15,491 nucleotides of DNA from an uncultured Granulicatella sp. (GCA_947254045.1 CAMYBO010000015.1:1-15491); one strand, 5' to 3'. Shown: positions 1 through 6,496, numbered from the stretch's first letter. A program made the numbers and translations. Notes: generated by a model from the sequence alone, not told the origin.

Positions 1-351
1 GAAGAATTATTATTATTTTTGGAACAAAAAGGGCTTCCTCCTCATTTTGTCTATGTTTTGTTAGTGATTATTCATGCATTTCCATATATTCGAAGAGAAG
101 TTGTGAAAATGAAGGAAGCGAGTCAATTAAGAGGTCGTCCCTTGCATTTTTGGTCAAGCTTATATTATATCAAGGTGATTTTTACAGCTTATCACTTACA
201 AGAGCAATATGAACAAGCGATGATTAGCCATGGATTTGATGAAAAGGGAAAACGAAACCCATCGATTATTTGGAAAAATGATACTAAAGCTTGTTCGTGG
301 ATGATTTTATTATTTGTAGTAGGGAATAGTATTGGATGGTTATGGAGGTAG
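1..351 (+). CDS. ECF transporter transmembrane (T) subunit, C-terminal part
   Basis: The reading frame is open from the first base, so this is the 3' end of a gene that begins outside the window (116 codons visible). The product looks like the C-terminal region of an EcfT/CbiQ-family T subunit, the membrane scaffold that couples two ABC ATPases to a substrate-binding S subunit. The visible evidence is the pair of coupling-helix motifs of this family: one around SQLRG (bases 118-135), the other the degenerate AMISHGFD (bases 220-243). A final hydrophobic helix near bases 300-348 follows. It ends 4 bases before tenA, and thiW lies two genes on, so it probably energises uptake of a thiamin precursor (YkoC-like). 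Which S subunit it serves cannot be told from this fragment. The family call is from motifs and context. Confidence 0.72.
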   Translation, partial: EELLLFLEQKGLPPHFVYVLLVIIHAFPYIRREVVKMKEASQLRGRPLHFWSSLYYIKVIFTAYHLQEQYEQAMISHGFDEKGKRNPSIIWKNDTKACSWMILLFVVGNSIGWLWR

Positions 352-355
352 AAAA

Positions 356-1024
356 ATGACATTTGCAGAAAAAGCAATGGAAGTTTCTAAACGTTATTGG
401 CAAGGAAGTTTTGAGCATCCATTTGTAACAGGATTACAAGATGGGACATTAGGGGAATCGATATTTCGTTATTATTTATTACAAGATCGTTATTATTTAG
501 AACATTTTAGTAAACTCTATCAAATTATTTCTGACGCATCTGATGATCCAGAAGTGAAAGAATTAATGCGTAGAAATTCGCAACATTTAGCATTAGGAGA
601 ACAATTAATTCGAGAAGCGTTCTTTCAAGAATTAGGAATTGATGAAGAAGAAATCAAAAATACTCCGATTGCTCCAACGGCTTATAATTATATATCACAT
701 TTATATCGACAACTAGCAGAAAAAAGTGTAGTTGTAGCTTGTGCAAGTATGTTACCTTGTCCGTGGTTATATCAAGCGATTGGAGAACAATTAATCAAAC
801 AAAGTTCTCCTCATGAAATGTATCAACGCTGGATTATGACATATGCGGGAGAAGATAGTAAAGAAGCCGTTCAATATGAATGTGGCGTTATCGAACGATT
901 ATATCAAGAAGCAACTGAACAAACAAAAGAAGAAATGATAGAAGCATTTTATCGTAGTTGCCAATTTGAGTACCTATTTTGGGAAATGGCTTATACACAT
1001 GAAACATGGAAATTAGAAGGTTAG
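356..1024 (+). CDS. tenA: TenA aminopyrimidine aminohydrolase (thiaminase II)
   Basis: TenA hydrolyses aminomethylpyrimidine (and thiamin) to HMP in the cytoplasm, recovering the pyrimidine half from degraded thiamin (EC 3.5.99.2). With the start at ATG 356 the protein has 222 residues, normal for the family. The active-site residues known from Bacillus subtilis TenA fall at the same numbers: D44 (in LLQDRYYL), Y47, Y112, catalytic C135 (in SMLPCPWLY), Y163, E205 and F208. I prefer this start over an in-frame ATG at 332 because GGAGG at 344-348 sits at proper distance and the longer form adds eight residues that overlap the ECF gene. It lies between the ECF T subunit and thiW in an operon. 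The protein appears intact and fully catalytic. Confidence 0.93.
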   Translation: MTFAEKAMEVSKRYWQGSFEHPFVTGLQDGTLGESIFRYYLLQDRYYLEHFSKLYQIISDASDDPEVKELMRRNSQHLALGEQLIREAFFQELGIDEEEIKNTPIAPTAYNYISHLYRQLAEKSVVVACASMLPCPWLYQAIGEQLIKQSSPHEMYQRWIMTYAGEDSKEAVQYECGVIERLYQEATEQTKEEMIEAFYRSCQFEYLFWEMAYTHETWKLEG

Positions 1025-1037
1025 GAAGGTTAGAAAA

Positions 1038-1568
1038 ATGAGTAGAAATAAAAAAATTATGTTTTTAGCAATGATGGTAGCGTTAGATGTGGTGTTATCC
1101 CCATTAATGAGAATTGAAGGAATGGCACCAATGTCTAGTACAATTAATGTGATTGCAGCAATGCTGATGGGACCAGTATATGGAGTAGCAATGGCATTTT
1201 TAACAGCGATTCTTCGTATGACTTTATTAGCAATTCCACCTTTAGCATTAACAGGTGCAGTATTTGGAGCTTTATTAGCAGGGATTGGAGCAAGTATGAC
1301 TAAAAACATCTATGGAGCTATGATGGGTGAATTTATTGGAACAGGCTTAATTGGGTCCCTATTGTCTTATCCTGTAATGGTTTGGTTTGCTGGAACAACA
1401 ACAGGTTTATTCTGGTTTGTTTATACACCACGTTTTTGTGGAGGAGCGATTATTGGTTCAACGATTGCTTGGTTAGTTTGGGCAAAATTAAAAAATGTAT
1501 CAACAATCCAACGTATTCAAAAATTATTTGCACCAACTAAGGAATGTCCATTATGCAAAAAGTTTTAG
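1038..1568 (+). CDS. thiW: ThiW, thiazole-specific ECF S component
   Basis: A 176-residue hydrophobic protein with about five to six membrane segments, matching the ThiW family: substrate-binding subunits of energy-coupling factor transporters predicted to bind hydroxyethylthiazole. The N-terminal stretch FLAMMVALDVVLSPLMRIEG followed by APMSS, and the following NVIAAMLMGPVYGV segment, are typical of ThiW. The gene starts 13 bases after tenA, with GGAAGG at 1025-1030 as ribosome binding site, and its end overlaps thiM. Its direct linkage to thiM, the kinase for the same thiazole, is the classical context and supports the substrate. The C-terminus ends in a short tail with the pair CPLCKKF, slightly unusual for an S component. 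It must share an ECF module; the T subunit upstream is the nearest candidate. Confidence 0.88.
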   Translation: MSRNKKIMFLAMMVALDVVLSPLMRIEGMAPMSSTINVIAAMLMGPVYGVAMAFLTAILRMTLLAIPPLALTGAVFGALLAGIGASMTKNIYGAMMGEFIGTGLIGSLLSYPVMVWFAGTTTGLFWFVYTPRFCGGAIIGSTIAWLVWAKLKNVSTIQRIQKLFAPTKECPLCKKF

Positions 1569-2380
1569 AAAAAATTTTCCCATTACAACGTCCTCTGATT
1601 CATTGTATTACGAATGGGATTACAAAGGAATTAGTGGCGAATGCATTATTATATGTTGGGGCAAAACCAATTATGGCAGAATATGAACGAGAACTTGAAT
1701 CGGTGATTCAAGTTTCATCTGCCGTATTACTAAATATCGGACATTTAACAGAACAAAAAGAAGCTTGCATCATCAAAGCAGCAAAACTTGCGAATAACAA
1801 TCAAAAACCGCTTGTTGTAGATGCAGTCGGAATAGTGGGACTATCCAATCGCCTTTCTTTAGTACAAAGGTTATTAGATATTGGCGTTACCGTTGTAAAG
1901 GGGAATATTTCAGAAATGAGACGATTGGCTGGTCTAAATAGTAGTGCCAAAGGAGTCGATAGTGCAAAGGAAGACCAAAGTTTGATGGAATTAAAAGAAT
2001 TAGCTCATGCATTAAGGAAGTTAGCTAAACTCTATCCTCAAACACTTTTTCTAGCAACGGGAGAACAAGACTTAGTTGTTACGACTTCTAAATGTTTTTG
2101 CCTAAAAAATGGAGTAGATTCGTTAGAATTATTTACCGGTACAGGAGATGTAGTGGGAGCTTTAATTACAGGTGTTTTAGGAAGTGGAATTGAACCAATG
2201 GAAGCTACAATTGGAGCAATTACTTATTTTAATATATGTGGAGAAAAAGCAAGTAGAATTCTCCAGCAAGGAATGGAAAGTTTTCGAATTGAAACAGGAA
2301 ATCAATTATCAAAATTGTACAAAGAAAATTGGCAAGAAATGTTAAAAATGGAGGACTGGACAAATGAAGTTTTTAAATAA
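1553..2380 (+). CDS. thiM: Hydroxyethylthiazole kinase ThiM
   Basis: ThiM phosphorylates 4-methyl-5-(2-hydroxyethyl)thiazole with ATP (EC 2.7.1.50), giving the thiazole half for ThiE. The 275-residue protein shows the family's N-terminal LIHCITNGIT, VVDAVG (about 88-93), VKGNISEM (about 115-122), AKGVDS (about 132-137), the ATP-site LATGEQD and the anion hole TGTGD (195-199). I chose ATG 1553 because AAGGA at 1539-1543 is well spaced from it; the alternative ATG 1544 lies directly on that ribosome binding site. The gene overlaps the end of thiW by 16 bases and its own end overlaps thiE by 17, suggesting translational coupling. Odd point: residue 199 is Asp, where the characterised B. subtilis and E. 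coli enzymes have Cys (TGAGC/TGTGC). Asp at this position is the usual ribokinase-fold catalytic base. Confidence 0.93.
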   Translation: MQKVLEKIFPLQRPLIHCITNGITKELVANALLYVGAKPIMAEYERELESVIQVSSAVLLNIGHLTEQKEACIIKAAKLANNNQKPLVVDAVGIVGLSNRLSLVQRLLDIGVTVVKGNISEMRRLAGLNSSAKGVDSAKEDQSLMELKELAHALRKLAKLYPQTLFLATGEQDLVVTTSKCFCLKNGVDSLELFTGTGDVVGALITGVLGSGIEPMEATIGAITYFNICGEKASRILQQGMESFRIETGNQLSKLYKENWQEMLKMEDWTNEVFK

Positions 2381-3017
2381 TACATTAGCCCTTTATTTAG
2401 TAACGGCACGTTACGATTGGAAAGAAGAAGACTTTTTGAAAAAAGTGGAAGAAGCTTGTAGGTCTGGTGTGACTCTTGTGCAATTAAGAGAAAAAGAATG
2501 TAGTACAAGAGAATATTATGAATTAGCAAAAAAGGTTAAGACAATCACTGATACGTATCAAATTCCTCTTATCATTGATGATCGAGTGGATATTTGTTTA
2601 GCAGTTAATGCTAGTGGAGTTCATATTGGTGCAGATGAATTACCTGTTGAAGTAGTTCGCAATATGATTGGAAACGATAAAATATTAGGAGTTACGGCAA
2701 AAACAGTTGAACGAGCTTTGGAAGCAGAACAACATGGAGCAGACTATTTAGGAGTAGGAGCTATTTATCCAACTACGACAAAAGTTATTACTCAACCAAC
2801 TTCTATTGAAACTCTTAAGGCAATTGCGACAACAGTATCGATTCCTATTGTAGCCATTGGTGGGATTAAAGAAGACAATATGGAACCATTAGAAGGAACA
2901 GGTATAGCAGGTGTTGCTATTGTAAGTGAGATTATGAAAGCCGAAAATATTCAAGAAAAATGTCAATCATTAAGAAAAAAAGTAGCGAAAATTTTAGGAG
3001 GGGAAGCAAATGAGTAA
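2364..3017 (+). CDS. thiE: Thiamin-phosphate synthase ThiE
   Basis: ThiE joins HMP diphosphate to thiazole phosphate, forming thiamin phosphate (EC 2.5.1.3). The 217-residue TIM-barrel protein carries the family landmarks in order: VQLREK (diphosphate/pyrimidine site), PLIIDDRVDI, GVHIG, ADYLGVGAIYPTTTK (the flexible diphosphate-binding loop), IPIVAIGGI, and the phosphate-binding GVAIVSEI near the end. Two places differ from the B. subtilis pattern: HIGADEL rather than HIGQED, and GVTAKT rather than GVSAHT; neither obviously removes a catalytic residue. ATG 2364 is preceded by GGAGGA at 2350-2355. The gene starts inside the end of thiM and its last 8 bases overlap thiD. It is intact and sits between the two kinases that make its substrates. 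Confidence 0.94.
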   Translation: MKFLNNTLALYLVTARYDWKEEDFLKKVEEACRSGVTLVQLREKECSTREYYELAKKVKTITDTYQIPLIIDDRVDICLAVNASGVHIGADELPVEVVRNMIGNDKILGVTAKTVERALEAEQHGADYLGVGAIYPTTTKVITQPTSIETLKAIATTVSIPIVAIGGIKEDNMEPLEGTGIAGVAIVSEIMKAENIQEKCQSLRKKVAKILGGEANE

Positions 3018-3834
3018 TGAAACAATTCAAGTAGTAACCATTGCTGGTTCCGATTCAGGAGGCGGTGCAGGAGCTCAAGCGGATTTAAAAACATTTCAAG
3101 CTCGACAAGTTTTTGGAATGAGTATTTTTGTGGCTTTAACAGCGCAAAATACTTTAGGAGTTCAAGCAGTTCATGAAGTGCCAAGTAATTTCATCGATGC
3201 ACAATTTCATTCATTAGCCAGTGATTTTCATATTCGTGCAGCAAAAACTGGTATGTTAGCAGATAGTCGAGTTGTTCGTACGGTAGTAGAAAATTATAAA
3301 AAAGTAAATTTTGGACCATTAATTATGGATCCTGTTATGATTGCTAAAGGCGGACATCCATTATTACAACCAGAAGCAATTGAAACGATTAAAAAAGAAT
3401 TATTACCAATTGCTACAGTTTGTACACCAAATTTACCAGAAGCGGAAGAATTAATTGGCAAGAAAATTTTAACAGAAAAAGATATGATGCAAGCTGCGGA
3501 TATATTACAAAATCTTGGAGTAAAAAATGTCATTATTAAAGGTGGACATGGAACGCTGGATATTGTAAAAGATTTTGTCTTATTAGAAGACGGAACAGCA
3601 TTTTGGACTGAAGCTAAACGAATTCAAACAGCTTCTACCCATGGCACAGGAGACACATTCTCCGCTTGTATTACAGCTGAATTAGCAAAAGGACAAAGCT
3701 TGAAAGAGAGCATCATTACTGCTCGTCAATTTATTCAAGGAGCGATTGCTCAACCAATTTATGTAGGAAATGGACACGGACCAACAAACCACTGGGCGAA
3801 GTTAGACGAGAGCGTTCGAGTGATTGAAGCGTAA
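3010..3834 (+). CDS. thiD: HMP / HMP-phosphate kinase ThiD
   Basis: ThiD phosphorylates HMP and then HMP phosphate (EC 2.7.1.49, 2.7.4.7), giving the pyrimidine diphosphate used by ThiE. It is a single-domain ribokinase-fold protein of 274 residues. Visible motifs are the N-terminal IAGSDSGGGAGAQADLKTF (residues 11 onward), AAKTGML, LIMDPVMIAKGG, TPNLPEAEEL, VIIKGGHG, and the anion-hole/catalytic motif HGTGDTFSA with the base at D215. The family normally has a Cys next to the pyrimidine pocket (around residue 110 in E. coli); here that stretch reads DPVMIAKGG, the common Gram-positive variant. AGGAGGGG at 2996-3003 precedes ATG 3010. It is the last gene of the thiamin operon; I see no strong terminator after it. 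HMP versus pyridoxine preference cannot be judged from sequence alone, but the context argues strongly for HMP. Confidence 0.94.
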   Translation: MSNETIQVVTIAGSDSGGGAGAQADLKTFQARQVFGMSIFVALTAQNTLGVQAVHEVPSNFIDAQFHSLASDFHIRAAKTGMLADSRVVRTVVENYKKVNFGPLIMDPVMIAKGGHPLLQPEAIETIKKELLPIATVCTPNLPEAEELIGKKILTEKDMMQAADILQNLGVKNVIIKGGHGTLDIVKDFVLLEDGTAFWTEAKRIQTASTHGTGDTFSACITAELAKGQSLKESIITARQFIQGAIAQPIYVGNGHGPTNHWAKLDESVRVIEA

Positions 3835-4028
3835 GAAAATTAGGAATATGACTTTTCGATGTAGCAGGATGACAGGATGTTGTGTCATGAATGTTACTAC
3901 GGGAGAGTTGTATTCCTTTTTGTTGTAACTTTGAGGGGATGGAATTTCTTCTGAATCATATTGAAAGCTAGGTGTACTAATAGTAGAATGAAAGCGCATA
4001 AAAATGATTTGTATAGGGGATGAATATT
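3835..4028. other. Non-coding junction after the thiamin operon
   Basis: No convincing gene lies here. There is no clear Rho-independent terminator: the best hairpin is ATGACA (3869-3874) against TGTCAT (3883-3888), with outer GTAG (3861-3864) against CTAC (3897-3900) and no T-run. The minus strand has a 65-codon open frame (3802-3999) overlapping thiD, but it has no recognisable domain and I do not call it. A possible promoter near 3961-3989 is listed separately. Confidence 0.5.
3961..3989 (+). promoter_or_regulatory. Possible promoter before small membrane pseudogene
   Basis: TTGAAA (3961-3966) and TAGAAT (3984-3989) are separated by 17 bases, a reasonable sigma-A arrangement. It would drive the damaged membrane-protein gene starting at 4029. 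Each box departs from consensus, and such matches arise by chance in AT-rich DNA. Confidence 0.35.
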
Positions 4029-4352
4029 ATGGTACACAGTAAAAAATGGTTTTACGGATTTATTCTACTCTTTTTAGGAAACACGCTTTTGTTAAGGTCA
4101 ACAGAGTTTTCTATAATTGTGTCAATTATAATGATACTATTAGGCCATTTATTCATTATACGGATTGGAAAAGAACAGTTTGGTCTGAAAAAATGCTTAA
4201 AAGTAATATTGTGATTGCATTAGTTTTTACGATATATTATTTTGATTTTCAATCAAATGCAATTAGGTTTGTTTCATAATATTGTTATTGCAATGATAAC
4301 GTATATTTCATTTTGGTATTTAAGTCAGTTTAGGGTCAAGAAGAATATTTGA
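4029..4352 (+). pseudogene. Frameshifted small membrane protein
   Basis: I do not recognise the family. From ATG 4029 (AGGGGA at 4015-4020 as ribosome binding site) a hydrophobic frame with two membrane segments, including GFILLFLGNTLLL and IIVSIIMILLGHLFII, runs to a TGA at 4212-4214. Hydrophobic coding character continues past that stop. In the frame two bases ahead, codons from about 4202 read SNIVIALVFTIYYFDF. From 4224 the original frame reopens with RYIILIF and then LFHNIVIAMITYISFWYL, ending in a basic tail at TGA 4350-4352. The simplest reading is one former gene of roughly 105 codons with about four membrane helices, broken by one or more indels around 4200-4260. An alternative is a genuine 61-residue protein ending at 4214, with unrelated AT-rich sequence after it. 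Function unknown. Confidence 0.45.
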
Positions 4353-4556
4353 GGACTGTGTTAATAAAAAAACAACCTGAATATTATATTTCCAGTAATG
4401 GTGTGAGTGTAACGTTCTTTAATAGAAAATAAAGTATGGATAAAGAAATAAAATGAATTACAAGAAGTAATGTATAGACTAGTTACAGGAACAATCTAAG
4501 GAATAAATAAAGATTAATAATAAAGAGTTTTCACCTTTAGAAAAAGGAAAGTTTAC
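4353..4556 (+). other. Degraded stretch with short coding remnant
   Basis: No intact gene. A 24-residue open segment from GTG 4358 to TAA 4430-4432 reads KKQPEYYISSNGVSVTFF near its middle. This resembles the extreme C-terminus of RecG-C-type ATP-binding (AlbA_2-linked) proteins that end in a beta strand with SNGV-VTF; the likeness is from memory and weak. The rest (4433-4556) has stops in all forward frames every few codons. It is best read as decayed DNA. Confidence 0.25.
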
Positions 4557-4598
4557 TTGACATTGTAGGGGAAAATAATTATACTATATGTAAAGTAA
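4553..4598 (+). promoter_or_regulatory. Promoter with flanking inverted repeat (putative operator)
   Basis: TTGACA (4557-4562, perfect) and TATACT (4580-4585, one mismatch) with a 17-base spacer form one of the best promoters in the window. An inverted repeat frames it: TTACTTGACA (4553-4562), which contains the -35 box, pairs with TGTAAAGTAA (4589-4598), just after the -10 box, at 9 of 10 positions. The half-site centres are 36 bases apart. This geometry suits a dimeric repressor blocking RNA polymerase. The likely binder is the XRE regulator encoded immediately downstream (autoregulation); that is inference. Confidence 0.7.
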
Positions 4599-4628
4599 GC
4601 TTGTCATTTTTGTGGGAGGTGTTTTAAT

Positions 4629-4844
4629 GTGAAGAACAGGCTTGAGGAAATAAGAAAATCGAATGGAATAACACAAGAAGAGTTAGCTTCTATTCTGGAG
4701 GTATCAAGACAGACGATTGGCTCTTTAGAGAATGGAAGATACAATCCTTCGATTATCTTAGCTTTTAAAATCTCTAAGTATTTTTGTGCAAGCATCGAAG
4801 ATATTTTTATTTATGAAGAGGAAGAAGAAGATGAAAAAAAATAA
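4629..4844 (+). CDS. Small XRE-family transcriptional regulator (GTG start)
   Basis: A 71-residue DNA-binding protein made almost wholly of one helix-turn-helix: RLEEIRKSNGITQEELA, recognition helix around SRQTIGSLENGRYNPS, then ILAFKISKYF and IEDIF, followed by an acidic tail (EEEEEDE). This is the compact YozG-like type that commonly sits beside a small membrane protein. The start is GTG 4629, eight bases after GGGAGGT (4614-4620). The ATG at 4627 is followed at once by TGA, so it cannot be the start. The 3' end overlaps the next gene by 14 bases. A promoter framed by an inverted repeat lies directly upstream, suggesting self-regulation. It is intact although its neighbours on both sides are broken. 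Target genes beyond its own operon are unknown. Confidence 0.88.
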   Translation: MKNRLEEIRKSNGITQEELASILEVSRQTIGSLENGRYNPSIILAFKISKYFCASIEDIFIYEEEEEDEKK

Positions 4845-5271
4845 GAATGTTGTAAAAGATTGGTTTCATACATTTTTAGGAATAGGGTTAATTGTAGTTG
4901 GATTCTTATTTCACAAGAATATTGTTAGTACAGATAAAATGATAACTACTATTCCCTATATATTGATTGGCGTTGGTTGTGGAATTTTTGGACATTTTAT
5001 GGGTAATTTAATCAAATATTTTTCTACTAAAAATCATGAAGAATTAGAGAGACAAATTCAGATTGAAAAAAACGATGAAAGAAATATTTTAATTGCAGAG
5101 AAGTCTAAGGCAAAAGCCTATGATTTAATGATTTATTTATTCACTTCATTATTGATTATTTTTTCTTTGATGGGTGTTGATAAATTAGCAATCATTATGA
5201 TTGTGGCGATATATCTCTCAATACAAATATATGCTTTATACTGGCGTTCTAAATTTGAAAGCAAAATGTAA
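4831..5271 (+). CDS. Four-helix membrane protein paired with XRE regulator (DUF2178-like)
   Basis: A 146-residue predicted membrane protein with two helices (about 12-28 and 38-60), a charged cytoplasmic loop (about 62-97), and two more helices (about 98-113 and 118-137). The loop contains IQIEKNDERNILIAEKSKAK; a DER-centred loop motif between two helical hairpins is typical of the DUF2178/DUF6442-like proteins found next to small XRE regulators. The exact Pfam name is my best guess. ATG 4831 is chosen over an earlier in-frame ATG at 4786 because GAGGA (4818-4822) sits eight bases before it and the longer form would lie deep inside the regulator gene. The 14-base overlap with that gene implies translational coupling. 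The biochemical role is unknown; it may sense or modulate the regulator at the membrane, which is speculation. Confidence 0.72.
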   Translation: MKKNKNVVKDWFHTFLGIGLIVVGFLFHKNIVSTDKMITTIPYILIGVGCGIFGHFMGNLIKYFSTKNHEELERQIQIEKNDERNILIAEKSKAKAYDLMIYLFTSLLIIFSLMGVDKLAIIMIVAIYLSIQIYALYWRSKFESKM

Positions 5272-5288
5272 AAATAGAGGATATTAAG

Positions 5289-6052
5289 ATGAACAATTAT
5301 ATAAAATTTAATGAAAATAGATGGAATAATGTAAACAATGACTATACAGATCCATTGACACATGAACAATTAGAAGAAATAGAAATAAACCAATTTCTGT
5401 TGCCTTAACGATTTGGAAAAAAGTTCCGGAGGAATGGTTTGAAAAAGCTAATGGGAAATAGATACTAGGTTTAGCTTGTGGTGGTGGACAGCAGGGACCA
5501 GTTTTTGCGTTAAAAGGGTATGATGTAACTATAATGGACTTTTCTAAATCACAGTTAGAAAGAGATGAAATGGTTGCTAAAAGAGAAGGATTAACAATTA
5601 ACATAGTTCAAGGTGATATGACAAAACCATTTCCATTTGAAGATAAAACTTTTGATATTATTTTCAATCCAGTTTCAAATGTATATATTGAAGATTTGGA
5701 AAATATGTATAAAGAAGCCTCTCGAGTATTGAAAAAGGGTGGACTGTTAATGGTTGGTTTTATGAATCCTTGGATATACATGTATGATGCTGATATTGTA
5801 TGGGATTAACCCGATGAGGAATTACTTTTAAAGTATTCCATCCCTTTTAATTCAAAAGAGCTTGAACAAGAAGGCAAAATAACTATAAATCCAGAATATG
5901 GATATGAATTAAGCCATACTTTAGAAAGTCAGATAAGAGGACAACTTAAAAACGGTCTTGCTATGATTGATTTTTATGAATCATGTGACAAAAGAAATAG
6001 ATTATCTCGTTATGGAAATGACTATATAGCTACACTTTGCGTTAAACTATAA
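5289..6052 (+). pseudogene. Class I SAM-dependent methyltransferase, inactivated
   Basis: About 253 codons of a Methyltransf_11-like protein can be traced through lesions. The frame opens at ATG 5289 (GAGG at 5277-5280) and reads MNNYIKFNENRWNNV through THEQLEEIEI. A one-base shift near 5386-5391 then moves it to the next frame: PISVALTIWKKVPEEWF. TAG 5459-5461 interrupts just before the SAM-binding motif I, LGLACGGGQQGPVFALKG. Motifs after that are intact: YDVTIMDFS (acidic loop), NIVQGDMTKPFPFEDKTFDIIFNP and EASRVLKKGGLLMVGF. TAA 5807-5809 interrupts again before PDEELLLKY, and the frame then continues to TAA 6050-6052. Three independent lesions make a sequencing error unlikely as the sole cause. 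The substrate is unknown. A shorter product from ATG 5534 would lack motif I and should not be active. Confidence 0.85.
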
Positions 6053-6110
6053 ACCACTTTATTTCTAATAAGAATTCCAAAGCTATCATTAAAATTAATT
6101 TGAAAGAGAG

Positions 6111-6431
6111 ATGAACGATTTGCTATAGGTAAAGAAAATTATCGGAGTAGATGTTTCAGATAACAGTGTTTTAGTACCCCTATTAGATGGGTGTTGTGGT
6201 TTAGTAGACAAAGAACTAAGAAATGTAGTTGTAGATATGTTGGTTGATTCTTTTTATAAATGGATGGTTTTTCCAAATCCTGTGTCAGATGAAGAGAAAG
6301 CGATTATTCGTGAAATAGTTGAGAATCCTAATAGTGTTGGATTTGGTCCGCTTGCAAAAGAATATCTTACTGATGAGACTGTAAAAAGAAAGTTTGATAG
6401 TTTTAAAAAAGAAATGGACTATGACTACTGA
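6111..6431 (+). pseudogene. Unrecognised ORF with early in-frame stop
   Basis: Family not recognised. In one frame, ATG 6111 is followed by four codons, a TAG at 6126-6128, and then 100 open codons ending at TGA 6429-6431. The post-stop sequence looks like coding: VKKIIGVDVSDNSVLVPLLDG at first, then PNPVSDEEKAIIREIVENP and GPLAKEYLTDETVKRKF, mainly soluble and acidic-basic helical. No ATG, GTG or TTG with a good ribosome binding site is available between 6129 and 6236; the first downstream ATG is 6237 (64 residues), which would cut the apparent domain. The simplest reading is a small gene broken by a nonsense change early in its 5' end. A shortened functional protein from 6237 cannot be excluded. 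It lies next to another pseudogene, fitting general decay of this island. Confidence 0.5.
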
Positions 6432-6460
6432 TTTGAATGATAGTGACTAATGAAAACATT

Positions 6461-6486
6461 CCCCCGCAAGAATTTCTTGTCGGGGG
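6461..6486. terminator. Hairpin terminator, probably bidirectional
   Basis: CCCCCGCAAG (6461-6470) pairs with CTTG-T-CGGGGG (6476-6486, one bulged T) around an AATTT loop, a strong GC-rich stem. On the minus strand it lies 10 bases beyond the rarA stop and is followed by a moderate T-run (complement of 6453-6456). On the plus strand it is followed by ATTTT, so it can also stop transcripts from the island. Confidence 0.85.
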
Positions 6487-6496
6487 ATTTTCCATA

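Noticed and set aside
3974..3983. GTACTAATAG resembling the 3' end of 23S rRNA
   Set aside because: The flanking bases do not match rRNA, and the stretch fits better as the spacer of a possible promoter (TTGAAA, 17 bases, TAGAAT).
3802..3999. 65-codon minus-strand open frame after thiD
   Set aside because: It overlaps the thiD 3' end, has no good ribosome binding site or recognisable domain, and AT-rich intergenic DNA often gives frames of this length.
5534..5809. 91-residue methyltransferase ORF as a complete gene
   Set aside because: It starts inside the domain after motif I, and coding sequence clearly extends on both sides through stops and a frameshift, so it is part of a pseudogene.
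5459..6128. Recoding of TAG as a sense codon
   Set aside because: In-frame stops occur only in already frameshifted accessory genes and include TAA too; intact housekeeping genes use TAG as a normal stop (TenA, ThiW, cysteine desulfurase).
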